A DNA stretch of 64,000 nt. Origin: Bradyrhizobium vignae. GTDB lineage: Bacteria > Pseudomonadota > Alphaproteobacteria > Rhizobiales > Xanthobacteraceae. Where the stretch lies: the NCBI RefSeq assembly GCF_004114425.1, contig NZ_RDQF01000017.1:85400-149399 (forward strand), read 5' to 3'. The position numbers were made by a program, and so were the translations under genes. Below the pieces are notes generated by a model, which saw nothing but the letters and a program-made list of their open reading frames with translations, did not search any database and was not told where the DNA came from. Of the stretch, positions 41,211-51,100 are shown piece after piece (within the stretch, counting starts at the first letter, position 1; every line of letters begins with the position of its first letter).

Positions 41211-41843
41211 TCAACCCGACGGCGAATCGGTCTGGAGCAGCGTCGTCACCCAGATCGCGCGCGCCACCTGCTGCGTCGGGTTGTCGAACATGTGCGGCAC
41301 GATGCTCGGGAAGCGAAAGCTGTCGCCGGCTTCCAGCAGGTGAGCCTGGTTGTCGAGCCACAGCCGCAGGCTGCCTGAGAGGATGTAGCCCGCCTTCTCA
41401 CCGGTGTGCTGCAGGAAGTCGGTGCCGGACGAGGCTCCGGGATTGAGCGTGAGCTCGTAGAGCTCGAGCTGGCCTTTCCCTGCAGGGGTCAGCGCTTCCT
41501 TGACGACGCCGCTGGCGGTGAGCCGCAGCAGCCGCCGGCTGTTCTTGCGCACGATGTAGCGTTGCCCGTCGGAGGGATCGCTGCTTTCGAAGAAGTAGGA
41601 GATGGGAACGTCGAGCGCGATGCTGAGCAGGCGCAGCGTACGGACCGACGGCATGGCGCGCGCGCGCTCGAGCTGGCTGATCATGCCGGTGGACAGGCCG
41701 GTCTTGTTGGCGACGTCCTGGATCGAGAGGCCGGCGCGCTGACGCAGCAGCCGCACCGTTTCACCCAGGCGCTGGTCGACCGCATCGTCAGCTTCGATCG
41801 CCGGAGCGTCCTTGGTGCCGTTCGTGTCGCCGCGACCATCCAT
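41211..41843 (-). CDS. XRE-family regulator with C-terminal cupin
   Basis: 210 residues. N-terminal helix-turn-helix: LGETVRLLRQRAGLSIQDVA, NKTGLSTGMISQLERARAMP. C-terminal cupin sensor: LTLNPGASSGTDFLQHTGEK, AGYILSGSLRLWLDN and FPSIVPHMFDNP. This architecture (PuuR-like, MerR-independent) is typical for local repressors of uptake and catabolic genes for amines and amino acids. It diverges from the ABC transporter/oxidase operon starting at 42061 and most likely controls it through the AT-rich region between the genes. Confidence 0.9.
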   Translation of the reverse strand: MDGRGDTNGTKDAPAIEADDAVDQRLGETVRLLRQRAGLSIQDVANKTGLSTGMISQLERARAMPSVRTLRLLSIALDVPISYFFESSDPSDGQRYIVRKNSRRLLRLTASGVVKEALTPAGKGQLELYELTLNPGASSGTDFLQHTGEKAGYILSGSLRLWLDNQAHLLEAGDSFRFPSIVPHMFDNPTQQVARAIWVTTLLQTDSPSG

Positions 41844-41890
41844 GTCGCTCTCCCATGCATCATCTCAGCCTCGGGCATCGGCTCCGTGAC

Positions 41891-41950
41891 TTTAGTCAGA
41901 GTGAAAAGATTGCGCATACTAGCAATGTGATTGACAGCTGTATTTAGTCA
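41891..41950. promoter_or_regulatory. AT-rich divergent control region with two TTTAGTCA direct repeats
   Basis: TTTAGTCA occurs at 41891-41898 and 41943-41950, 52 bp apart start to start (about five helical turns). TTGACA at 41931-41936 could be a -35 element, but no good -10 at the right spacing is evident. The region is markedly lower in GC than its surroundings and lies between the XRE-cupin regulator and the operon it probably controls. Candidate operator pair (inference). Confidence 0.4.
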
Positions 41951-42060
41951 TGATGAACTTTTGATCGAAAAATTTAGAAGCACTAAAGCCCACTCCTGTC
42001 CCTCTGCCGGGGTCTCGGGGCGCGGGAGACGGTGCCGCGTGCGGAAACGGAGAGTGGGTG

Positions 42061-43752
42061 ATGGCACACGACACTGGCAAGCGTGGCGTTGGGGCACTGC
42101 ATCTCGGCATTCCGAATCGCCGTCAATTCGTCCAGCTCGGCGCGGGCGCCGCAGCGGGATGGACGCTTTCAGGCAACGCCTTCGCCCAGACCGAACGTCC
42201 CACCAATCCGCCGGACAAGCCGCGCGGCCAGGTGATCGCGGCGCTGTCGCAGGAGCCGACCGTCTTTCATCCCTTGATGCCGGGCATCGAGGTCGACCAG
42301 GGCATCTGGTGGCAGGTGTTCTCGCTGCTCTGGTACATCGATCCCGCCGGCAATTTCGTTCCAGATCTCGCGCGCGAAGTCCCGACCCTCGAGAATGGCG
42401 GTCTATCGGCCGACGGTCTGACCTGGAAGATCAAGCTGCGCAATGACGTGAAATGGCACGACGGCACGCCTTTCACGGCCGAGGACGTGAAGTTCTCGCT
42501 CGAATTGATCAACGACCCCAATTTCCGCGCCCGCAGTCGCGTCGGCCACAGCCTCGTCAAGGACATCAAGGTCGTCGCGCCCGACGAGATCCATTGGCGC
42601 ATGGAAGCGCCCTATTCGCCCTACATGTCGATCCTGGGATCGCTGACCTTCATCGTGCCAAAACACATCCTGGAGAAGGTGTCCGATCCGAACGCCTCGC
42701 CGTTCCACAATGCGCCTATCGGCACCGGGCCGTTCCGCTGGGGCGAACGCGTGCCCGGGGACCACATCCTGCTCAACGCCCACATCGGCTATCACGGCAA
42801 GGGGCCTTACGTCGAACGCGTGGTCTTCAAGTACATCCCCGATCTCACCGTGCTCTACACCCAGTTCCGCACCGGCCAGGTCGACTACACCGGCCTGCAA
42901 GGCATCTTGCCGAACTTCGTGCAGGAGGCGAAGACGCTGAAGGGGCGCAATATCGTCGTCTCCTCGACCTCCTCGGTGGAGCATATCGCGCCCAATCTGG
43001 AGTTCGGTCCCTTCGCTGATCGCGCGGTGCGCGAGGCGCTCTATCTCGCCATCAACAAGCAAGCGATCATCGATGCGCTCAATTACGGATTGCCCAAGCA
43101 GACCGAGAGCTTCGTGCCGCAGCAGGCCTGGTCGTTCCAGCAGGGACTGCCGCAGCATAAATACGATCCGGCCAAGGCCAACGCGCTGCTCGATGCCGCC
43201 GGATGGGTACGCGGCGCGGGTGGCATTCGCGAGAAGGGCGGCGTCAAGCTCGAATTCGCCAACTCCACGACGTCAGGCAACGCGGTGCGGGAGCAGACCC
43301 AGCAGCTTCTGATCCAGGACTGGCGTGCGATCGGCGCTGCGATGCGCGTCAACAACATGCCGGCGGCCGTGATCTGGGGCGACTTCTGGCAGCAGTCGAA
43401 GTTCAACTCGGTGATCGTGGGCGTGAATTTCATGTTGGGCAGCGACCCCGACGTGACGCCGCGCTTCGGCTCGGGCTCCATTCCCGCCAAAGGCGGGCGC
43501 GGCTACAACACCTATCAGTACCGGAGCGCGGAGGCCGATCGGCTGCTCGCCGAAGGCGCCAAGCAGTTCGATCTGTCACAGCGCAAGGCGAGCTATGGCG
43601 AGCTGCAGAAGCTGATCCGTAACGATCTCGCCATCCTGCCGCTGTTTCAGGGGTTCATTGCCGAGGGCGTCAAGGAGGGCCTGCAGGGCTTCCGTCCCAA
43701 CATCAACACCTCGATCAACTGCTGGAATATCCGCGAATGGTATTGGGCCTGA
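42061..43752 (+). CDS. ABC transporter substrate-binding protein, peptide/opine type (family 5)
   Basis: 563 residues from the ATG at 42061 (a GTG immediately before is in frame). A twin-arginine signal NRRQFVQLGAGAAAGWTLSG precedes cleavage near AFA. Family 5 landmarks: IAALSQEPTVFHPLMP, WKIKLRNDVKWHDGTPFTAE and DVKFSLELI, then GTGPFRWGERVPGDHILL and the late YGELQKLIRNDLAILPLFQG. It captures a peptide-like or other compound in the periplasm. First gene of a six-gene operon; two permeases, an oxidase, a dehydrogenase and a double ATPase follow. Confidence 0.92.
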   Translation: MAHDTGKRGVGALHLGIPNRRQFVQLGAGAAAGWTLSGNAFAQTERPTNPPDKPRGQVIAALSQEPTVFHPLMPGIEVDQGIWWQVFSLLWYIDPAGNFVPDLAREVPTLENGGLSADGLTWKIKLRNDVKWHDGTPFTAEDVKFSLELINDPNFRARSRVGHSLVKDIKVVAPDEIHWRMEAPYSPYMSILGSLTFIVPKHILEKVSDPNASPFHNAPIGTGPFRWGERVPGDHILLNAHIGYHGKGPYVERVVFKYIPDLTVLYTQFRTGQVDYTGLQGILPNFVQEAKTLKGRNIVVSSTSSVEHIAPNLEFGPFADRAVREALYLAINKQAIIDALNYGLPKQTESFVPQQAWSFQQGLPQHKYDPAKANALLDAAGWVRGAGGIREKGGVKLEFANSTTSGNAVREQTQQLLIQDWRAIGAAMRVNNMPAAVIWGDFWQQSKFNSVIVGVNFMLGSDPDVTPRFGSGSIPAKGGRGYNTYQYRSAEADRLLAEGAKQFDLSQRKASYGELQKLIRNDLAILPLFQGFIAEGVKEGLQGFRPNINTSINCWNIREWYWA

Positions 43753-43779
43753 TGTCCTGGCCACGCCGGATCGCCTGAG

Positions 43780-44730
43780 ATGGCCCGTTACGTCGTCAAT
43801 CGCCTGGCGCAGGCAATCATGCTGCTGGTGATCGTCTCGGGAATCGGCTTTGCCGTCCTGCATATGGCGCCCGGCGGTCCGCTGTCGCAATTCGCGGCCT
43901 CCGCGCAGATGACGCAGGAGGATCTCGATCGCGTCACCAGGCAGCTCGGGCTGGATCGGCCGCTCCCGATCCAGTATCTCGACTGGTTCGGCCGCATGCT
44001 CAAAGGCGATTGGGGCCGCTCCTATCGTGACGGCGAGGCGGTGCTGTCGGTGATCTCCTCGCATCTCGGCGCCACGCTGGAGCTGATGGCGACGGCGACG
44101 ATCATCGCGGTGCTGCTCGGCTGCTGGATCGGCATCCTCGGCGCGCTGCGCCGCTATTCGCTGTTCGATGCGCTCGCCACCGTCGGCGCCATGATCGCGC
44201 TGTCGATTCCGACCTTCTGGTTCGGCCTCGTCACCATCTACGTCTTCTCGGTGAAGCTCGGCTGGTTGCCGTCCGGCAACCGCGAGACCGTTGGCGACGG
44301 CTCCTTTCTCGACCTGCTGCATCATCTGATCGCGCCGGCCATGGTGCTGGCGCTGGTCGAGACCGCGATGTGGGGCCGCTTCATGCGCTCCTCGATGCTC
44401 GAGGTCATCAACCAGGACTACATCCGCACTGCGCGCGCCAAGGGCATGCCGGAATGGCGCATCCTCACCGTGCATGCCTTGCGCAACGCGCTGCTGCCGA
44501 TGATCACGGTGGCGGGCCTTCAGTTGCCGACGCTGCTCGGCGGCGCGCTGGTCGCCGAGACCGTGTTCACCTGGCCCGGCATGGGCCGGCTATTCCTCGA
44601 TTCCATCGGCTATCGCGACTATCCCGTGGTGATGGGCATCCTGATGTTCTCGGCGACGATGGTGCTGATCGGCTCGCTGCTCGCCGACATCCTCTACGCC
44701 GTGGTCGATCCGCGCATTCGGGTGGGCTAG
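43780..44730 (+). CDS. ABC transporter permease, DppB type
   Basis: 316 residues with six membrane segments. It begins MARYVVNRLAQAIMLLVIVS, then QLGLDRPLPIQYLDWFGRML as in DppB/OppB. The EAA loop appears as EVINQDYIRTARAKGMPEWR followed by HALRNALLPMITVAGLQ. It forms the channel with the DppC-type subunit. Gap of 27 bp after the binding protein and 3 bp before the next permease. Confidence 0.93.
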   Translation: MARYVVNRLAQAIMLLVIVSGIGFAVLHMAPGGPLSQFAASAQMTQEDLDRVTRQLGLDRPLPIQYLDWFGRMLKGDWGRSYRDGEAVLSVISSHLGATLELMATATIIAVLLGCWIGILGALRRYSLFDALATVGAMIALSIPTFWFGLVTIYVFSVKLGWLPSGNRETVGDGSFLDLLHHLIAPAMVLALVETAMWGRFMRSSMLEVINQDYIRTARAKGMPEWRILTVHALRNALLPMITVAGLQLPTLLGGALVAETVFTWPGMGRLFLDSIGYRDYPVVMGILMFSATMVLIGSLLADILYAVVDPRIRVG

Positions 44731-44733
44731 GCG

Positions 44734-45609
44734 ATGGCGACCGCAGTCCTCTCCACCGCCCAGCTGGCGCCCGGCCAGGCCGCATGGCGGCGCTTCCGCC
44801 GGCACCGGCTGGCGCTCGCGGGCGCCGTGATCATCCTGGTGCTCGTGCTCGGCTCGGCCTTCGGTCCGTATCTGCTGCCGTTCGATGACACCTATATCGA
44901 CATCATGAAACGGTTCGCGCCGCCGCTTTCCGGCGCGCACATCCTCGGCACCGACGAGCTCGGCCGCGACGTGCTGGCGCGGCTGATGATGGGCGGGCGT
45001 GTCTCGCTCTCGATCGGCATCGTCGCGATGGTGATCGCGATGGCGGTCGGCATCGTGGTCGGCGCCTTCGCCGGATTCTATGGCGGCGTGGTCGGCGCGG
45101 TGCTGATGCGGCTGGTCGATGCCGTCTTGTGCTTTCCGACGATCTTCCTGCTGCTTGCGCTGGCGGCGCTCACCGAGCCGGGCCTCGTCACCACCACCGT
45201 GCTGATTGCGGCCACCGCCTGGATGGCGGTTGCCCGCGTCGTCGAAGCCCAGGTGCGGTCGTTGCGCGAGCGTGAGTTTGCGGTGGCCGCGCTCGCCTTC
45301 GGTTCGTCGAACTTACGGATCATGTTCCGCGAGCTGGTGCCCAATGCGATCGCACCGATCGTGGTCGCTGCGACGCTCAACGTCGCCAAGGCGATCCTGC
45401 TCGAATCCTATGTCAGCTATCTCGGCTACGGCATCCAGCCGCCGGCGGCGAGCTGGGGCAACATGCTCAACAACGCGCAGATCTATCTCACCAGCGCGCC
45501 CTGGCTCGCGATCGCGCCGGGCGTCGCCATCACGCTCGCCGTGACCAGCTTCAACTTTCTCGGTGATGGCCTCCGCGATGCGCTGGATCCGCGAATGAAC
45601 ATCCCATGA
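44734..45609 (+). CDS. ABC transporter permease, DppC type
   Basis: 291 residues. A cytoplasmic N-terminal tail (AWRRFRRHRLALAGAVIILV), the conserved HILGTDELGRDVLARLMMGG motif of DppC/OppC, and the EAA loop near LREREFAVAALAFGSSNLRI. Six membrane segments in all. It pairs with the preceding DppB-type permease, which starts the same transcript; the FAD oxidase follows after 40 bp. Confidence 0.93.
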   Translation: MATAVLSTAQLAPGQAAWRRFRRHRLALAGAVIILVLVLGSAFGPYLLPFDDTYIDIMKRFAPPLSGAHILGTDELGRDVLARLMMGGRVSLSIGIVAMVIAMAVGIVVGAFAGFYGGVVGAVLMRLVDAVLCFPTIFLLLALAALTEPGLVTTTVLIAATAWMAVARVVEAQVRSLREREFAVAALAFGSSNLRIMFRELVPNAIAPIVVAATLNVAKAILLESYVSYLGYGIQPPAASWGNMLNNAQIYLTSAPWLAIAPGVAITLAVTSFNFLGDGLRDALDPRMNIP

Positions 45610-45649
45610 CGAGCAAGATCTCGATCGAACTGACCTCCAGGAGTGCCCC

Positions 45650-46978
45650 ATGTCCCCGCCGCTCAACCGTATAAATAGCGACGAACGCCTGCCGACGCAG
45701 GTGGATGTCGTCGTCATCGGCGGCGGCGTCATCGGCGTTTCCGCGGCCTATCATCTGGCCAAGAAGGGCCATTCTGTCGCGCTGGTCGAAAAGGGCCATG
45801 TCGGCGGCGAGCAGTCCAGCCGCAATTGGGGCTGGTGCCGCCAGCAGGGCCGCGCGCGCGAGGAGATTCCGCTCGCCCGCGAGGCGCTGCGGCTTTGGGA
45901 GGACATGCAGAACGATGCCGGCGTCGATGCCGGCTTCCGCCGCACCGGCGTCCTCTTCCTCACCAAGAGCAAGGATGAACTCGCAAGCTGGGAGCGCTGG
46001 GCAGCGGTCGCGCGCGAGCAGCAGGTCCACTCCACCGTGCTGACTCCCGCGGAGGTTGCCGAGCGCATGCCTGGGAATGCGGACCAATGGGTCGGCGGCC
46101 TGCACACGCCCAGCGACGGCCGCGCAGAGCCATCGATGGCCGTGCCCGCGCTCGCCACCGCCGCGCGAAAACACGGCGTCACCATCCATCAGGGCTGCGC
46201 CGCGCGCGGCCTGGAGACGCGAGGCGGGAAGGTCAGCGCGGTCGTCACCGAGAAGGGCACCATCCGCACGCAAGCGGTGCTGCTGGCGGGCGGCGCGTGG
46301 TCCTCGTTGTTCTGCCGCCGCCACGGTATCGAGCTGCCGATCGGTCTCGTCAACGCCACCGCGTGCCGGACCACGCCGGGGCCGGAGATCACCTCCGGCG
46401 CGCTCGGCACCGATTTCTACTGCATCCGCCGCCGCCTCGACGGCGGCTTCACGCTGGCGCTGCGCAACCGCGGCACGGTGGAGCTGTCGCCGGACCTGTT
46501 CCGCTACGCGCGCACCTTCTGGCCGACCTATCAGCATCGCAAGAACGGCCTGAAACTGTCGTTCGGCAAGTCGTTCTTCGACCAGCTCATGCGCGGCACG
46601 GGCTGGAGCTTCGACAAGCCGTCGCCGTTCGAGGCCGAGCGCGTGCGTGATCCCGCGCCTGACATGTCGCTGGTCAATTCGGCGCTCGCAGCGCTGATCA
46701 AGTCGAATCCGGAATTGAAGGACATCGAGATCGCGGAAGCCTGGGGCGGCACGATCGACTGCACGCCGGATACGATTCCGGTGATCTCGCCGGTCGATGC
46801 GCTGCCCGGTTTCTTCCTCGCGACCGGCTTCTCCGGCCACGGTTTTGGCATCGGCCCCGCGGCCGGCAAGCTCGCCGCCGACATCGTGACGGGTTCGACG
46901 CCGCTGGTCGATCCCGCCGCCTACAGCCACAAGCGCATGATCGACGGTCGGCGGCTCGCGCCGGTCAGCCCGTTCTGA
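45650..46978 (+). CDS. DadA-like FAD-dependent amino-acid oxidase/dehydrogenase
   Basis: 442 residues from the ATG at 45650 (CCAGGAGTGCCCC upstream). FAD-binding VVVIGGGVIGVSAAYHLAKK and then SSRNWGWCRQQGRAREEIPL, a block shared by D-amino-acid dehydrogenase, sarcosine oxidase and opine oxidase-like proteins. C-terminal GGTIDCTPDTIPVISPVDAL and GFSGHGFGIGPAAGKLAADI close the FAD site. It would oxidise a C-N bond of the imported substrate to an imine or 2-oxoacid. The exact substrate is unknown. It sits inside the transporter operon, between permease and ATPase genes. Confidence 0.87.
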   Translation: MSPPLNRINSDERLPTQVDVVVIGGGVIGVSAAYHLAKKGHSVALVEKGHVGGEQSSRNWGWCRQQGRAREEIPLAREALRLWEDMQNDAGVDAGFRRTGVLFLTKSKDELASWERWAAVAREQQVHSTVLTPAEVAERMPGNADQWVGGLHTPSDGRAEPSMAVPALATAARKHGVTIHQGCAARGLETRGGKVSAVVTEKGTIRTQAVLLAGGAWSSLFCRRHGIELPIGLVNATACRTTPGPEITSGALGTDFYCIRRRLDGGFTLALRNRGTVELSPDLFRYARTFWPTYQHRKNGLKLSFGKSFFDQLMRGTGWSFDKPSPFEAERVRDPAPDMSLVNSALAALIKSNPELKDIEIAEAWGGTIDCTPDTIPVISPVDALPGFFLATGFSGHGFGIGPAAGKLAADIVTGSTPLVDPAAYSHKRMIDGRRLAPVSPF

Positions 46979-46986
46979 GGGCCGGT

Positions 46987-47913
46987 ATGACGGTTCTCTA
47001 CAAGGCCAACATGGTGCGCGGCGCCGAGTGGGCGCGCTTGTTCGCGGAGCGCGCGCCCGACATCCCGTTCCGGCTCTGGCCCGACATCGGCAATCCCGCC
47101 GACGTCCGCCATCTCGTGGCATGGGTGCCGCCGGATGACATCGCGACGACCTTTCCCAATCTCGAGCTGGTCTTCTCGGTTGGTGCAGGCGTCGATCAGT
47201 TCGACACCTCGAAAGTCCCAGCGCACATTCCGCTGGTCCGCATGCTGGAGCCCGGCATCGCCGAGACCATGGTCGAATACGTCACCATGGCCGTGCTCGC
47301 GCTGCATCGCGACCTTCTACACTTCATCAATCAGCAGAAGCAGCAGGTCTGGCGCGAAATCCGGATCACGCCGGCCAAGCGCCGGCATGTCGGCGTGATG
47401 GGGCTCGGCCAGCTCGGTCAGGCCGTGCTCGCACGTCTCAAGGCGTTCGGCTTTCCGCTATCGGGGTGGAATCGCTCGCCGCGCCAGATCGAGGGTGTCA
47501 CCTGCTACGCGGGCGCCGACGCCTTGCCGGACTTTCTGGCGCAGGTCGACATTCTCGTCTGCCTGCTGCCGCTGACGGATCAGACGCGCGGCATTCTCAA
47601 TGCCGATCTGTTCGCGTGCCTGCCGCGCGGGGCAGGGCTCGTCAATGTCGGGCGTGGCCCGCATCTCGTCGAGTCCGACTTCCTTGCGGCCCTCGACAGC
47701 GGCGCGCTGTCAGGCGCGGTGCTCGACGTCACCGATCCCGAGCCGCTGGCTGCAGGACATCCGTTCTGGAGCCATCCGCGTATCCTGCTGACCCCGCACA
47801 ATGCCAGCATGACGACGCCCGATACGGCCGTCGATTTCGTGCTCGACGTCATCGCCCGTCACCGCCGCGGCGAGGAGCTGCCGGGGCGTGTCGATCGCAC
47901 GCGCGGTTATTGA
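46987..47913 (+). CDS. D-2-hydroxyacid dehydrogenase, glyoxylate/hydroxypyruvate reductase A type
   Basis: 308 residues, starting 8 bp after the oxidase stop. NAD(P)-binding GVMGLGQLGQAVLARLKAFG, then LVNVGRGPHLVESDFLAALD and GAVLDVTDPEPLAAGHPFW. The catalytic His appears in LLTPHNASMTT. The shape is that of GhrA: reduction of glyoxylate, hydroxypyruvate or another short 2-oxoacid to the D-hydroxyacid in the cytoplasm. As the oxidase next door would give a 2-oxoacid, this enzyme could reduce that product (inference). Confidence 0.87.
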   Translation: MTVLYKANMVRGAEWARLFAERAPDIPFRLWPDIGNPADVRHLVAWVPPDDIATTFPNLELVFSVGAGVDQFDTSKVPAHIPLVRMLEPGIAETMVEYVTMAVLALHRDLLHFINQQKQQVWREIRITPAKRRHVGVMGLGQLGQAVLARLKAFGFPLSGWNRSPRQIEGVTCYAGADALPDFLAQVDILVCLLPLTDQTRGILNADLFACLPRGAGLVNVGRGPHLVESDFLAALDSGALSGAVLDVTDPEPLAAGHPFWSHPRILLTPHNASMTTPDTAVDFVLDVIARHRRGEELPGRVDRTRGY

Positions 47914-47951
47914 GGTGATGATGCGAGCATCGGTGCAGCCACGAGCGCAGT

Positions 47952-48010
47952 TCACCTCTCCCGCTTGCGGAGACACCCTCTCCCCAACCCTCCGCAAGCG
48001 GGGGAGGGAG
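47952..48010. repeat. Intergenic hairpin repeat family E, inside the ABC operon
   Basis: CACCTCTCCCGCTTGCGGAG at the left pairs imperfectly with CCTCCGCAAGCGGGGGAGGG at the right. The core CTCCGCAAGCGG / CCGCTTGCGGAG is exact. It lies between the dehydrogenase and the ATPase genes and could reduce read-through into the ATPase or stabilise the upstream mRNA. Confidence 0.65.
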
Positions 48011-48045
48011 GGCACTTTCTCCGCGGCGGGCCCCGAGGTCCATCT

Positions 48046-49902
<1,857 letters not shown>

Positions 49903-50343
49903 CACTGCGAACTTCACGATGCCAAGCGCGGATCTTCGATTTTCGGCAAGACCGGGGCGCTCCTGACCAACCGCGCGTTGCAGATCCAGCGTGTTCGCGG
50001 TCCGGTTAGCGCGACGGTGCAGACGCGTCCTCCGGAAAATGTGACCGAATGGAGCGACAGCGAAGAGCAGTGTGTGAACCGCTTCATACTCGATCGCTCG
50101 GTTTCTGAACTACCACTCCCGCAAGAAATTGCCGCACCCGCACATTTGCCAAACTCGGGTGAGATGCAATGCCTGCGCAGCCGCATGCTCGCAGCTTTGG
50201 ATTGGCTCCGTTTTGCTCACGAGCAGGCCAATCCCATCACTCAGCATCTTTTCAGAAATTGGAATGGAAGGGCATCGCGCAACTCACGCAGCTTCTGTTC
50301 GGGGTCGGCCGGTAGGCTGCTACTAGCTCAGAAGGAGCTCCCT
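49903..50343. other. Intergenic region of 441 bp, no gene supported
   Basis: Between the ATPase stop and the small membrane-protein gene, on the same strand. The frame of the next gene stays open through most of this region, but the translation lacks coding character and no ribosome binding site precedes its early ATG (49978). GC is lower than in the operon upstream. No repeat identified. Confidence 0.45.
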
Positions 50344-50859
50344 ATGAAGATAAGCAGCGCAATTTCCAGCGCCTTCTCTTTGACCAGGCGCGTCAGCAAT
50401 CTCCGGATCGCCCGTTCCAGTCTGATCAAAACGGCTCATCTTCTTGAAAGGATCGGACTGGCAGCCGTTGGGGGCTCTTGCGGCCTGTATGTTGGTGCGA
50501 CCCTGTTACGTCAGAAAGGTGGACTGTTTGAAAGCGGCTGGATCGTGCTGATAACGATGCTCTATGGGGCTCTCGGCTATTACGTCGGAATTGATTTGTC
50601 CGGCAATGTTGCAAGGAGGCCGACGTCGAGCATCTCGGAAGAATGGAACGGTTCCGAGCCGGTCGAGATCATGAGTGCGGCCGGAACGTTCAGCGCGGCG
50701 ATCGCCGCAACCATGTCCGTCAGCATCCTTGTCCTTGACCAAAACCTGCCTAACGGCCTGATAGGCTTTGTTGCCGGCTGTTGGGTGGTTGGTTCTTCGC
50801 TTCAAGTTGCGGCGGGCACGATGGCTCGCAGCTATGAAGCGCCGATCAGCGAGCAATGA
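50344..50859 (+). CDS. Small membrane protein of unknown function
   Basis: 171 residues from the ATG at 50344, preceded by GAAGGAGCTCCCT. At least three or four hydrophobic segments: IGLAAVGGSCGLYVGATL, SGWIVLITMLYGALGYYVGI, AAGTFSAAIAATMSVSILVL and NGLIGFVAGCWVVGSSLQVA. A serine-rich, basic N-terminal tail of about 35 residues is cytoplasmic by the positive-inside rule. I recognise no family. It has lower GC than its neighbours and may be a recent arrival. It stands alone between the ABC operon and the large cyclase gene. Confidence 0.6.
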   Translation: MKISSAISSAFSLTRRVSNLRIARSSLIKTAHLLERIGLAAVGGSCGLYVGATLLRQKGGLFESGWIVLITMLYGALGYYVGIDLSGNVARRPTSSISEEWNGSEPVEIMSAAGTFSAAIAATMSVSILVLDQNLPNGLIGFVAGCWVVGSSLQVAAGTMARSYEAPISEQ

Positions 50860-51100
50860 AGTGAACTGCGGTGACGGAAAAAGCCCGCCTGGTACTGTAG
50901 GTGAGCACAAGCCGCAGTATTGCAACGATGTGTAACGGCAAGGCCGTTCGCATCGAGTGGTGCCGTTGCTTGAAAGCGGTATCGGTAACCTAAGCTGTCG
51001 CGAACAAACAAGACGTGCCATCATGGTGGCGTTGGTATATTGTCCCCCGCGCCGTGATCCAAAATTCTGCTAATTGCCAACCACACGATCGGTGGAGCCA

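Noticed and set aside
45551..47122. Minus-strand open frame of 523 codons over the oxidase gene
   Set aside because: Antisense shadow of a strongly supported FAD oxidase gene.
49978..50343. Upstream in-frame extension of the small membrane-protein gene
   Set aside because: No ribosome binding site at the early ATG and the extension lacks protein character; GAAGGAG before 50344 marks the better start.
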